Positions 25,698 to 35,401 of a stretch of 64,000 nt of DNA are shown piece after piece; the first letter of the stretch is position 1; the number at the start of each line of letters is the position of its first letter. Location: NCBI RefSeq assembly GCF_900091445.1, contig NZ_LT607733.1, positions 5,855,001-5,919,000 of the forward strand, given 5' to 3'. A program made the translations under genes and the position numbers. Below the pieces are notes generated by a model that made no database searches, was not told where the DNA came from, and saw only the letters and a list, made by a program, of their open reading frames with translations. This DNA is from Micromonospora echinofusca. GTDB lineage: Bacteria; Actinomycetota; Actinomycetes; Mycobacteriales; Micromonosporaceae.

Positions 25698-26189
25698 GTG
25701 AGCATCTCCTGGGCCGATTCGTACGTGGGACAACTGCGCGCGCTCGCCGGTGACCGGACGCTGATGTTCGTCGGCGCCCGCGCCGTGGTCCGCGACAACG
25801 CGGGACGCCTCCTGCTGATCCAGCGCTCCGACAACGGCCAGTGGGCCATGCCCGCCGGTGCGATGGAGCTGGGCGAGTCGATCGCCGACTGCGCCGTCCG
25901 CGAGGTACGCGAGGAGACCGGGCTGCGCGCGCTGCGGGTCAGCGCCTTCGCCCTCTACACGGGCCCGGACCGCACCCACACCAACATGTACGGCCACACG
26001 TACCAGATCTTCACGACCGCGTTCCGCGTCGACGAGTGGGACGGCGAACTGGCCCGGATCACCGACGAGACGATCGACGCGGGCTTCTTCCACCGGGCGC
26101 AGCTGCCGGCCCCGCTCTCCGCCAGCGTCGCCGAGACCCTCGCCGACCTGGACGTCTTCGAGCAGACCAACCGGCTGATCCTCAAGTAG
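25698..26189 (+). CDS. Nudix hydrolase
   Basis: A 163-aa protein with a complete Nudix box, GAMELGESIADCAVREV followed by REETGL (Gx5Ex7REUxEExGU), and a hydrophobic start of the fold at FVGARAVVRDNAGRLLLIQR. It hydrolyses a nucleoside diphosphate linked to another group; the WAMPAGAMELGES context resembles NUDT-like (d)NTP or dinucleotide hydrolases but the substrate is undefined. Divergent from the acyl-CoA ligase. It appears leaderless. Confidence 0.92.
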   Translation: MSISWADSYVGQLRALAGDRTLMFVGARAVVRDNAGRLLLIQRSDNGQWAMPAGAMELGESIADCAVREVREETGLRALRVSAFALYTGPDRTHTNMYGHTYQIFTTAFRVDEWDGELARITDETIDAGFFHRAQLPAPLSASVAETLADLDVFEQTNRLILK

Positions 26190-26230
26190 TGCCGACCGGG
26201 CCGGCCTCGGGCGCGGCCCGGCCCGCCCGG

Positions 26231-28006
<1,776 letters not shown>

Positions 28007-28567
28007 TCAGCGGGACGAGTGCGGGCCCTCGGCGAACTCTTCGACGATCCTGGCACAGAAGGCCGGCAGGTCGTCCGGCTTACGGCTACTGACCAGGTTG
28101 CCGTCCGTGACGACCTGCTCGTCGACCCAGGTCGCGCCGGCGTTCGTCAGGTCGGTGCGCAGGCTGGGCCAGGAGGTGACCCGGCGGCCCCGCACCACGT
28201 CCGCCTCGATGAGCGTCCACGGCCCGTGGCAGATCACCGCGACCGGCTTGCCGGCGTCGAAGAACGCCCGCACGAAGCGCACCGCGTCCGGATCGGCCCG
28301 CAGGAAGTCCGGGTTCGCCACCCCGCCGGGCAGCACCAGCGCGTCGAAGCCGCCGGCGTCCGCGTCGGCCACGCTCACGTCCACGTCGTACGTCTTGGAC
28401 TGGTCCAGGTGGTTGAAGGACTGGATCGTGCCGGGCTTGAGCGAGACCAGCTCCACCGTGGCGCCGGCCTGCTCCACCGCCTCGCGGGGCTGGACGTACT
28501 CGACCTCCTCGACGCCGTCGGCGGCCAGGAACGCGATCCGCTTGCCCTGAAGTGTCGTCGCTGCCAT
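28007..28567 (-). CDS. DJ-1/PfpI-family protein
   Basis: A 186-aa glutamine-amidotransferase-like protein with the nucleophile elbow VAVICHGPWTLIEA (Cys-His) and ALVLPGGVANPDFLRAD, matching PfpI/YhbO deglycase-protease types. Possible roles are repair of glycated proteins or peptidase activity in stress. GAGGAGAGACACC lies before ATG 28567. It is divergent from hldE over 143 bp that contain a tandem repeat, so the two may be co-regulated. Confidence 0.9.
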   Translation of the reverse strand: MAATTLQGKRIAFLAADGVEEVEYVQPREAVEQAGATVELVSLKPGTIQSFNHLDQSKTYDVDVSVADADAGGFDALVLPGGVANPDFLRADPDAVRFVRAFFDAGKPVAVICHGPWTLIEADVVRGRRVTSWPSLRTDLTNAGATWVDEQVVTDGNLVSSRKPDDLPAFCARIVEEFAEGPHSSR

Positions 28568-28626
28568 GTCGGTGTCTCTCCTCTCCGGGGTACCGTCCGT
28601 CCCTTCCCGGGGCCCGGTGCCCGAAA

Positions 28627-28677
28627 CCCCGTCCCGGGGGGCGGCAGGTGTGCGCCCCGTCCCCGGTGGCGGCAGGT
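28627..28677. repeat. Tandem 23-bp repeat upstream of hldE
   Basis: Two 23-bp units (28627-28649 and 28655-28677), each starting CCCCGTCCC and ending GGCGGCAGGT, differ at two positions and are offset by 28 bp. They end 33 bp before the chosen hldE start. Paired binding sites for a regulator are possible; an old duplication is the alternative. Confidence 0.5.
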
Positions 28678-28710
28678 TTGGCCCGGATGCCCCGGGGGAC
28701 CCGGGACGGC

Positions 28711-30504
28711 ATGGCAGGAGGAGCAGCGGAACAGCGCCGGCTCGCCGCGGTGGTGGAGGGCTGGCTCGGGCGTCCCGTCCTGGTCGTCGGTGACGCCATG
28801 CTCGACGAGTGGCGGTTCGCCGAGTCCGACCGGCTCTGCCGGGAGGCGCCCGCCCCGGTCCTCACCCTGCGCCGGCGGATCTCCGCGGCCGGCGGGGCGG
28901 CGAACACCGCCGTCAACGTCGCCGCGCTCGGCGGTCGGGCGGTGCTGGTGGCGCCGGTGGGCGCCGACGTGGCCGGCGACGAACTGCACGACTGTCTGGA
29001 CCGCGCCGGCGTCTGGGACCGTACGGTCGCCCAGCCGGGCCGGCCCACGCCGGTCAAGCGGCGCATGCTGGCGGGCAACCAGATCCTGCTCCGGGAGGAC
29101 TCCGGCGACGCCGACGACGCGCTCGACGACGACGGGGTGGCCCGGCTGCTCACCGCGCTGGACTGCGCCACCGAGGAACTGCGCGCCGCCGGCGGCGAGG
29201 CACCGACCCTGGTGGTCTGCGACTACGGTCTGGGCGCGCTGTCCGCCGCCGTGCGCGCCTGGCTGGTGACCCACCGGGAGCGGTACGCCACGGTGGCACT
29301 CGACGCCCACGACCTGGCGGACTGGCGCGGCCTGGCGCCGACGGTGGTGACCCCCAGCTTCGCCGAGGCGACCCGGCTGCTCGCCCGGGCCGCCGGAACC
29401 CGGCCGGCGCCCGGTGCCGGGCTGCACCTGGACCACCCCGACGGCGACCCGGCCGACGGCCCCTCCGAACTCACGGTGGGCGTCTCCCCGGGCGGCACCC
29501 TGGCGCACCACGCCGCCCACCGCCCCGGCCCGACGAACCCGACCGGTGAGCCGACGGCCGGCGAGGGCCGGGTGGCGATGACCGGGGACGGGCTGACCGT
29601 GACCGGCACCGGCGTCACCGTGAACGCCACGGCCGGCGAGGGCGTCGACCGGGCCGTCCTCGCCGAGTCCCGCCTCGCCGAGCTGCGCGCGCACACCGGC
29701 GCGGACGTGGTGGCGGTGACCCTGGACACCGAAGGCGCGGTGGTCGGCGGGGCGGACGGCGAGCCCCGGCGCAGCCACAGCACCCCGGTGCCGGCCAGCC
29801 ACGCGGTCGGGGCGGGCGACGCGTACCTGGCGGCGATGACGCTCGCGCTGGCCGCCGACGCGCCGCTGCCCACCGCCGCCCAGCTGGCCCAGCTCGCCGC
29901 GACCATCACCGTCTCGGACACCGGCACCTGCGTGTGCCGCCGGGAGGACCTGCTCGTGGCGCTGGACGCGCCGGTCGGGCGGGCGGGCCACCGGGCGCTG
30001 GTCGGCACCGACGAGCTGGCGGCGATCGTCGCGGAGCATCGCCGGGCGGGCCGGGCCATCGTCTTCACCAACGGCTGCTTCGACGTGCTGCACCGGGGCC
30101 ACGTGCGCTACCTGGAGCAGGCCCGCGCGCTCGGCGACCTGCTGGTGGTGGCGGTCAACTCCGACGGCAGCGTACGCCGGCTGAAGGGCCCGGACCGGCC
30201 GGTGAACCCGGTCGAGGACCGCATCGCCCTGCTCGCCGCGCTGGTCTGCGTCGACCACGTGGTGGTCTTCGAGGAGGACTCCCCGGCGGAGCTGATCGAG
30301 ACGGTCCGCCCCGACGTGTACGTCAAGGGCGGCGACTACCCGCCGGAGATGGTGCCGGAGGCGCCGCTGGTGCGCCGCCTCGGCGGGCAGGTCCGCACCC
30401 TCGGGTACGTTCCCGACCGGTCCACCTCGGCGATCATCGACCGGATCCGGGCGCACGGCCAGGAGCCGCACGAGGACACCTCCCTCACGCCCGAGCCGTC
30501 GTGA
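28711..30504 (+). CDS. hldE: Bifunctional heptose-type kinase/adenylyltransferase with kinase insertion
   Basis: About 597 aa. Residues 20-410 are a PfkB/ribokinase-type kinase (VLVVGDAMLDEWRF, AGGAANTAVNVAALGG, catalytic HAVGAGDAYLAAM), and residues 445-590 a nucleotidyltransferase (FTNGCFDVLHRGH with the HxGH motif, VKGGDYPPE). This is the HldE/RfaE layout that makes ADP- or GDP-activated heptose. A hydrophilic Gly/Thr/Pro-rich insertion of roughly 80 residues (229-312, with TAGEG twice) interrupts the kinase and is not usual. Downstream GT2 (overlapping by 4 bp) and a nearby GT9 point to a cell-surface glycan. ATG 28711 is chosen; ATG 28687 is an alternative. Confidence 0.85.
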   Translation: MAGGAAEQRRLAAVVEGWLGRPVLVVGDAMLDEWRFAESDRLCREAPAPVLTLRRRISAAGGAANTAVNVAALGGRAVLVAPVGADVAGDELHDCLDRAGVWDRTVAQPGRPTPVKRRMLAGNQILLREDSGDADDALDDDGVARLLTALDCATEELRAAGGEAPTLVVCDYGLGALSAAVRAWLVTHRERYATVALDAHDLADWRGLAPTVVTPSFAEATRLLARAAGTRPAPGAGLHLDHPDGDPADGPSELTVGVSPGGTLAHHAAHRPGPTNPTGEPTAGEGRVAMTGDGLTVTGTGVTVNATAGEGVDRAVLAESRLAELRAHTGADVVAVTLDTEGAVVGGADGEPRRSHSTPVPASHAVGAGDAYLAAMTLALAADAPLPTAAQLAQLAATITVSDTGTCVCRREDLLVALDAPVGRAGHRALVGTDELAAIVAEHRRAGRAIVFTNGCFDVLHRGHVRYLEQARALGDLLVVAVNSDGSVRRLKGPDRPVNPVEDRIALLAALVCVDHVVVFEEDSPAELIETVRPDVYVKGGDYPPEMVPEAPLVRRLGGQVRTLGYVPDRSTSAIIDRIRAHGQEPHEDTSLTPEPS

Positions 30505-31379
30505 ACCGCCCGTTCGACCTCGGCACGGCCGGCGGGTTCCGCGCGCGACGGCTGCTCGACGTGCTGATCCCGACCCGCAACCGCCCCGCCGAACTGGCGG
30601 TCACCCTCTCCGGGCTGGCCGCCCAGGAGGGTGTGCCCGGCTTCGGGGTGGTGGTCAGCGACCAGTCCGACGGCGACGCCGCGTACCGGCACCCGGCGGC
30701 GGCCACCATGGTCCGGGTGCTGCGCCACCGGGGGCATCCGGTGCTGCTGACCCGCCGGCTGCCCCGGCGCGGGCTGGCCGAGCACCGGGCGTACCTGCTG
30801 GCCGCCTCCGCCGCCCGGTACGTGCTCTGCCTCGACGACGACGTCTGGCTGGAGCCGGGCGCACTGCGCCGGCTGGTCACCGCCATCGACGAGCTGGGCT
30901 GCGGCTTCGTCGGCAACGCGGTGCACGGGCTGTCGTACGCCGACGACGTCCGGACCGAGACGCACCGGCACTACGAGGAGTGGAGCGGCCGGCCCGTCCC
31001 GGAGCGGATCCGCCCGGGCACCCCGCAATGGGAACGGGCGTCGATCCACTCGGCCGCGAACCTGCTGCACGTCACCCGCCGGCTGGACCTGCCGGCGGGG
31101 GCCTGGCGGGCGTACAAGGTGTCGTGGATCGGCGGCTGCGTGCTCTACGACCGCGCGAAGCTGCTCGACTCCGGCGGGTTCGACTTCTGGCGGCGGGTGC
31201 ACGAGAAGCACCAGGGCGAGGACGTCGCCGCGCAGCTCGCCGTGCTGGCGCGCTTCGGCGGCGCCGGCGTCCTGCCCAGCGGCGCGTACCACCTGGAGTC
31301 GCCGACCACGGTCACCGAGCGCGACGTGGAGGCGTGGGAGGTCGTCCTCGCCGAGGAGGAGTCGACCCAACCGGCCTGA
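30501..31379 (+). CDS. Family 2 glycosyltransferase
   Basis: A 292-aa GT-A enzyme: DVLIPTRNRPAELAVTL, nucleotide-sugar binding DxD in YVLCLDDDVWLEP, and an acceptor-side region AYKVSWIGGCVLYDRAKLLD with HQGEDVAAQL. No membrane segment is seen, so it is probably a peripheral cytoplasmic enzyme. GTG 30501 overlaps the hldE stop (GTGA), implying translational coupling and a shared pathway: transfer of a sugar, possibly the heptose, to a surface glycan or glycoconjugate. Confidence 0.88.
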   Translation: MNRPFDLGTAGGFRARRLLDVLIPTRNRPAELAVTLSGLAAQEGVPGFGVVVSDQSDGDAAYRHPAAATMVRVLRHRGHPVLLTRRLPRRGLAEHRAYLLAASAARYVLCLDDDVWLEPGALRRLVTAIDELGCGFVGNAVHGLSYADDVRTETHRHYEEWSGRPVPERIRPGTPQWERASIHSAANLLHVTRRLDLPAGAWRAYKVSWIGGCVLYDRAKLLDSGGFDFWRRVHEKHQGEDVAAQLAVLARFGGAGVLPSGAYHLESPTTVTERDVEAWEVVLAEEESTQPA

Positions 31380-31432
31380 GACCGACGCGGGCGTCCGGCC
31401 GCGCGGCGGCGGCACCCGACAGACGTCGGCGC

Positions 31433-32554
31433 TCAGGGGGCGCCGGGTTCCGGACGGAGCAGTTCGCGGGCCGCCTCCAGGACCTCGACGACCGGCACGT
31501 CGGTCACGAAGGAGTCCCGGTGGGGGCACTCGCCGTCGCCAGGGCGGTGCGGGTAGATGCCCGGGGTGCAGTCCACCCCGCAGACCGGGCAGAGCACCGT
31601 CCACGAGCTGATCGGCCGGTGCCGGCCGCGCAGCAGGTTCGCCACCGTGATCAGGTTGCCGACCCAGTAGACGCCGACGGTCGCGGTGCCCACGGCGGCG
31701 GCCAGGTGCAGCGGGCCGGTGTCGTTGGAGACCACCAGCTCGCAGCCGGCGTAGCAACCGGCCAGCCCGCCGAGGCTGAGCGTGCCCACCTGCGGCCGGA
31801 GGGGCACCCCGGCCGCCGCGACCACCCGGTCCACCACCTCCTGCTCGGCGGGGGTGCCGGTGACCAGCACCTCGTACCCGTCGCCGACCAGCTCGCGGGC
31901 CACCTGCGCGAAGCGTTCGGCGGGCCAGCGCCGGCGGGTGTCCGTGGCGCCGGGGTGCAGCGCCACCCTGGGCCGCCGTGCCGGGCCGAGCACCTCGTCG
32001 GCCTCCGCCCGGTCGGCGTCGGTCACGGCGAGCGTCGGGACCATGGTGGTGGCGCCCGCGCCGACCAGCCCGGCCACCTCCAGGTAGCGGATCACCTCGT
32101 GCTGGTAGTAGACGTACCGGATCCAGCGGTCCAGCGGCGGCGCGTCCTCGGCGCGCAGCCCGGCGGTGACCCGCGCGCCGAGGGCGGCGACGAACGGGTT
32201 GGAGTTGGCGCCGCCGCCGTGCAGCTGCAACGCCAGGTCGAAGCGTTCCCGGCGGGCCGCGGCGAGGAAGTCGTCCGGCGCCGACTCCGGCTCGCCCGGA
32301 TCGGGGCCGCGGATCCCCGGCGCGGGCGGCACCACCAGCACGCGGTCCACCGGCCCGGGCCGGTCGCGCCAGAGCTTCGCGTGCCACGGCGCCCCGAGCA
32401 GCACGATCTCCGCCTTCGGGTACGCGGCCCGCAACGCCTCCAGCGCCGGCAGGACGAAGATGAAGTCGCCGAGCGCGTTGGCGCGCAGCACGGCGATCCG
32501 CTCGACGTCGGGCACGCGCCCGGCGGCGGAGCCGAGCAGGTCCGGGGTGACCAC
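31433..32554 (-). CDS. Family 9 glycosyltransferase (heptosyltransferase-like)
   Basis: A 373-aa GT-B protein: IAVLRANALGDFIFVLPALE, VALHPGATDTRRRWPAERFA and SNDTGPLHLAAAVGTATVGV, the GT9 signatures of ADP-heptose transferases. The C-terminus contains LCPVCGVDCTPGIYP and DGECPHRDSF, a Cys/His cluster that could bind metal. Together with hldE it suggests heptose-containing glycan synthesis in a Gram-positive. It lies 8 bp downstream of hsp20 on the same strand, so it may be carried on the DUF2231-hsp20 transcript. Confidence 0.9.
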   Translation of the reverse strand: MVTPDLLGSAAGRVPDVERIAVLRANALGDFIFVLPALEALRAAYPKAEIVLLGAPWHAKLWRDRPGPVDRVLVVPPAPGIRGPDPGEPESAPDDFLAAARRERFDLALQLHGGGANSNPFVAALGARVTAGLRAEDAPPLDRWIRYVYYQHEVIRYLEVAGLVGAGATTMVPTLAVTDADRAEADEVLGPARRPRVALHPGATDTRRRWPAERFAQVARELVGDGYEVLVTGTPAEQEVVDRVVAAAGVPLRPQVGTLSLGGLAGCYAGCELVVSNDTGPLHLAAAVGTATVGVYWVGNLITVANLLRGRHRPISSWTVLCPVCGVDCTPGIYPHRPGDGECPHRDSFVTDVPVVEVLEAARELLRPEPGAP

Positions 32555-32562
32555 GCGGCCCG

Positions 32563-33138
32563 TTACGGCCGGTCGGTCTCGTCGAGCGCGATGTCCGGGC
32601 GGTGCATCTCCCGGTCCGCGGCCGGGTCGACGACGCTCGGCGTACCCCCGGCGGGGCCGGCGGAGCGGGGTCCGGTGCGGCCGACGGTGATGGAGCGCGG
32701 CGCGGGCCGGGCGGCCCGGGGCAGTCGCACCCGGAGCAGGCCGTGGTCCATGACCGCGTCGATGGCGTCGGGGTCCACCCGGGACGGCAGGTCGACGCGG
32801 TACTCGAAGCCCCGGGTCTCGAAGCCGCCGGGGATGCCGTGGTCGGCGTTGACCTCGGCCTCGGAGCGGGCGCGGACGCAGAGCTCGCGGTCGTCCAGCT
32901 CGACCGCCACCTCCTCCGGCGCCACCCCGGGCAGCCGCACCACGGCCTCCCAGCCGTCGGCGGTCTCGGTCAGCTCGACGTCCGACGACCCGGTCCGGCC
33001 GCCGACCAGCCGGCGCAGCTCCGAGCGCAGCGACTGGAGTTCACCCATCGGGTCCCAGCCCTGCTGCCGGCCGCGCCAACCCCGGCCGGAACCGCCGCTC
33101 TGCTCGCTCATGCCAGCCCTTCCGCTCTGCTCGCTCAT
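32563..33138 (-). CDS. Hsp20 small heat-shock protein with duplicated start
   Basis: A 191-aa protein with a central alpha-crystallin domain (DVELTETADGWEAVVRLPGV, PEEVAVELDDRELCVRA, FEYRVDLPSRVDPD, HGLLRVRLPRA) acting as an ATP-independent chaperone. The first nine codons are duplicated (MSEQSGRAG, MSEQSGGSG), giving two ATGs, 33138 and 33111, each with its own ribosome site (GGAGAGG; GGAAGGG). ATG 33138 overlaps the DUF2231 stop as ATGA. Either start may be used. The C-terminal 40 residues are hydrophilic and variable. Confidence 0.88.
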   Translation of the reverse strand: MSEQSGRAGMSEQSGGSGRGWRGRQQGWDPMGELQSLRSELRRLVGGRTGSSDVELTETADGWEAVVRLPGVAPEEVAVELDDRELCVRARSEAEVNADHGIPGGFETRGFEYRVDLPSRVDPDAIDAVMDHGLLRVRLPRAARPAPRSITVGRTGPRSAGPAGGTPSVVDPAADREMHRPDIALDETDRP

Positions 33139-33641
33139 CGCGCCTCTCCGATCCGCTGGGTGGCCGCCGGGGGCCGCAGTGAGCTGGGGGCGTCCAGGCC
33201 GGCCTCCCGGTCCACGCCGACGCCGAGCCGGTCGACGAGTTCGCCGCCGAGCCAGGCGCTGACGCCGAGGATGGCCAGGGCGACCACCTCGATGGCGATC
33301 AGCGCGCCGCCGGCGCCCCGGGAGTCGGCGTTGAGCCGGACCACCCAGATCGCGGCGAAGAGCAGGATCACCGCCACGTTGGCGGCGGCGTGGGTCAGCG
33401 CCACCCGCTTCGCGCGGGTGTTCGGCGGGATGGCCAGCAGGTCGAACGTCCCGGCCGCCGCGGCCAACAGGCCGCCGACCAGGCCGACGGTGATGTTCCA
33501 GTACGCGACCTCGCCGAGGAAGTCCGGCCCGCCGACGGTGTCCACCAGGTCGAACAGCACCGCGGTGACCAGCAGGCCGACGGGGAACATGACGAGCATC
33601 GGGTGGACGGGGTGGCCCAGCACCTTGAGTCGGCTCTCCAT
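33135..33641 (-). CDS. DUF2231 membrane protein
   Basis: A 168-aa protein with the DUF2231 start KVLGHPVHPMLVMFPVGLLV and four hydrophobic helices (VTAVLFDLVDTVG, ITVGLVGGLLAAAAGTFDLL, AANVAVILLFAAIWVV, ALIAIEVVALAILGVSAWLG). The conserved HPVHP suggests heme or metal ligation, unproven. GGAGG precedes ATG 33641. It is the first gene of a tight operon with hsp20 and probably the GT9 gene, a stress-related grouping. Confidence 0.85.
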   Translation of the reverse strand: MESRLKVLGHPVHPMLVMFPVGLLVTAVLFDLVDTVGGPDFLGEVAYWNITVGLVGGLLAAAAGTFDLLAIPPNTRAKRVALTHAAANVAVILLFAAIWVVRLNADSRGAGGALIAIEVVALAILGVSAWLGGELVDRLGVGVDREAGLDAPSSLRPPAATQRIGEAR

Positions 33642-33789
33642 CGGGCCTCCACTGCTCGGTCTCTCCGGGCGGGTCGGGTGAGGCGGTACCCCCACCTCGG
33701 AGTGACAAACCTGGCGCTCGTCGCGCCCTCCTAGGCTGAACTGACGGCGGGCAGGCCGCCACCGGGGTCAACGCACGGGGGAGGATCAC

Positions 33790-34407
33790 GTGACGGTGGA
33801 GATCACCTCGCACGAGGAACTGCGCGAGCTGCTGGGGGCGCCGACGCCGCGGGCGCTGGCCAAGGAGCGGCCCGTCCTGCACCAACGGGACCGGGACTGG
33901 CTGGCCGCGTCACCGTTCTGCCTGGTGGCGACGGCGGGCGCGGACGGCAGTTGCGACGTCTCGCCGAAGGGCGACCCGCCCGGCTTCGCGCTGGTGCTGG
34001 ACGAGCGGACCATCGCCGTCCCGGAGCGGCCCGGCAACCGGCGGGCCGACGGTTACCGCAACATCCTGGACAACCCGCACGTCGGGTTGATCTTCCTGAT
34101 CCCCGGGCGCACCGACACGCTGCGGATCAACGGCCGGGCCCGGTTGGTGCGCGACGCCCCGTGGTTCGACGACATGGTGGTCGAGGGGCACCGGCCGGTC
34201 CTCGCTCTGGTGGTGGAGATCGAGCAGATCTTCTACCACTGCGCGAAGGCGTTGCTGCGCTCCGAGCTGTGGCAGCCGAAGAGCTGGCAGCCGGACGCGC
34301 TGCCGTCCCGGGCCCGGCTGGTCAAGGAGGTCGAGAACCCGGCGGAGAGCCTGGCCGACCTGGAACGCCACTACGGCCCGCGATACGCCACCACCATCTA
34401 CAGCTGA
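33790..34407 (+). CDS. Pyridoxamine 5'-phosphate oxidase-like flavoprotein (MSMEG_1061 type)
   Basis: A 205-aa split-beta-barrel protein: PFCLVATAGADGSCDVSPKG, DERTIAVPERPGNRRADGYR, GLIFLIPGRTDTLRINGRAR, EIEQIFYHCAKALLRSELW. These match an FMN- or F420-binding subfamily of the PNPOx-like group; the family member is probably an FMN-dependent oxidoreductase rather than a true PdxH. GGGGGAGGATCAC precedes GTG 33790. A solo copy of the 21-nt intergenic element follows the gene. Confidence 0.87.
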   Translation: MTVEITSHEELRELLGAPTPRALAKERPVLHQRDRDWLAASPFCLVATAGADGSCDVSPKGDPPGFALVLDERTIAVPERPGNRRADGYRNILDNPHVGLIFLIPGRTDTLRINGRARLVRDAPWFDDMVVEGHRPVLALVVEIEQIFYHCAKALLRSELWQPKSWQPDALPSRARLVKEVENPAESLADLERHYGPRYATTIYS

Positions 34408-34457
34408 CGCCGCCCCCTTCCCCGCCCCGAGGCCTGCCGCTACCGGACGCTTTTTAC

Positions 34458-34478
34458 GTCCATGGCGCCCTGATCACC
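34458..34478 (+). repeat. 21-nt intergenic element, third copy
   Basis: GTCCATGGCG then CCCTGATCACC matches the elements at 22543-22563 (two differences) and, on the other strand, 22503-22523 (three differences). It follows a CTTTTTAC tract after the oxidase gene. Three occurrences of a 21-nt word in 64 kb, all between genes, are far above chance. Confidence 0.75.
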
Positions 34479-34555
34479 TCTGGCTGATGCCTTCGGGACG
34501 GCGTCGCGCGGGGTGGGTGGCGCAGGCGTCATCCTTCGCGATGCGCCCTGCAGCA

Positions 34556-34591
34556 TTGCTGAAGCTATCTTTATAAAGATAGCTTTAGCGT
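34556..34591 (+). promoter_or_regulatory. Leaderless promoter filled by a perfect 24-bp palindrome
   Basis: TTGCTG (34556-34561) and TAGCTT (34580-34585) are 18 bp apart, and the ATG of the regulator begins 6 nt after the -10. The whole spacer and -10 form a perfect 24-bp palindrome (34562-34585; half-site AAGCTATCTTTA). A dimeric regulator bound here would exclude RNA polymerase, so autorepression by the ArsR-like protein is likely. No ribosome site exists, which agrees with a leaderless mRNA. Confidence 0.8.
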
Positions 34592-35401
34592 ATGTCGCTG
34601 CCCGAGGTGAAGCTCTCCGACCCCAAGGCCCTGCGCGGCTACGCGCATCCGCTGCGGATGGCCATCATCGGGCTGCTGCGCCAGCACGGCCCGCTGACCG
34701 CCACCCAGACCGCCGAGCGGCTCGGCGCAAGCGTGCCGAACTGCTCGTTCCACCTCCGGCAGCTCGCCAAGTACGGGCTCGCCGAGCGGGTGCCCGGCGC
34801 CGACGCCCGGGAGCGGCCCTGGCGGGCCACCGCGCACAACACCTCCTGGGACGACGACTCCGACGACCCGCAGGTAGTTGCCGCCACCAACGCCCTGAGC
34901 GCGACGCAGCTCGCCCTCTACACCCACCGCGCCGAGGAGTTCCTCGCCCGGCGGGCCGACGAGCCGGTGGCCTGGCGGGCGGTCACCGGGTTCACCGACC
35001 GGCCGCTGTACGTGACCGCCGACGAGATGGGCCGGCTGACCCAGCGCATCGAGGCCCTGCTCGCCGAGTACGACGACCGGGTCACCGACCCGACGAAGCG
35101 ACCGGCCGAAAGCCGGAAGGTCACCCTCGTGCAGCTGGCCGTCCTCACCGAACCACCACCCACCGATGCCCTCGCCGACACCACCGGCCCGACCGCCCCT
35201 ACCGCTGCCGCCAGCGCCAACGCGACCGCCCCCGGAGCCAGCCCGCCCAACGCCAACACGGCCACCGCCGGCGCCGGAGCCGGTCCGACCGCCGACCACG
35301 CCGACGCGGCCACCGCCGGCGCCGTCAGCGGCTGCGACGGGGAGCTTCCGGTCAGCGGACCGGTTGCCCGCGACCCCGGCAAGCAGAAGGGCGACCGGTG
35401 A
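34592..35401 (+). CDS. ArsR-like winged-helix regulator with low-complexity tail
   Basis: A 269-aa protein: HTH_20/ArsR-type winged helix at residues 8-75 (HPLRMAIIGLLRQHGPLTAT, RLGASVPNCSFHLRQLAKYG), a helical middle domain to about 180 and a disordered Ala/Thr/Pro-rich tail of about 85 residues with no recognisable motif. No metal-binding Cys cluster, so a small-molecule ligand is likely. It should repress the palindromic promoter directly upstream and thus the MFS exporter gene, whose GTG overlaps its stop codon. Confidence 0.9.
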   Translation: MSLPEVKLSDPKALRGYAHPLRMAIIGLLRQHGPLTATQTAERLGASVPNCSFHLRQLAKYGLAERVPGADARERPWRATAHNTSWDDDSDDPQVVAATNALSATQLALYTHRAEEFLARRADEPVAWRAVTGFTDRPLYVTADEMGRLTQRIEALLAEYDDRVTDPTKRPAESRKVTLVQLAVLTEPPPTDALADTTGPTAPTAAASANATAPGASPPNANTATAGAGAGPTADHADAATAGAVSGCDGELPVSGPVARDPGKQKGDR

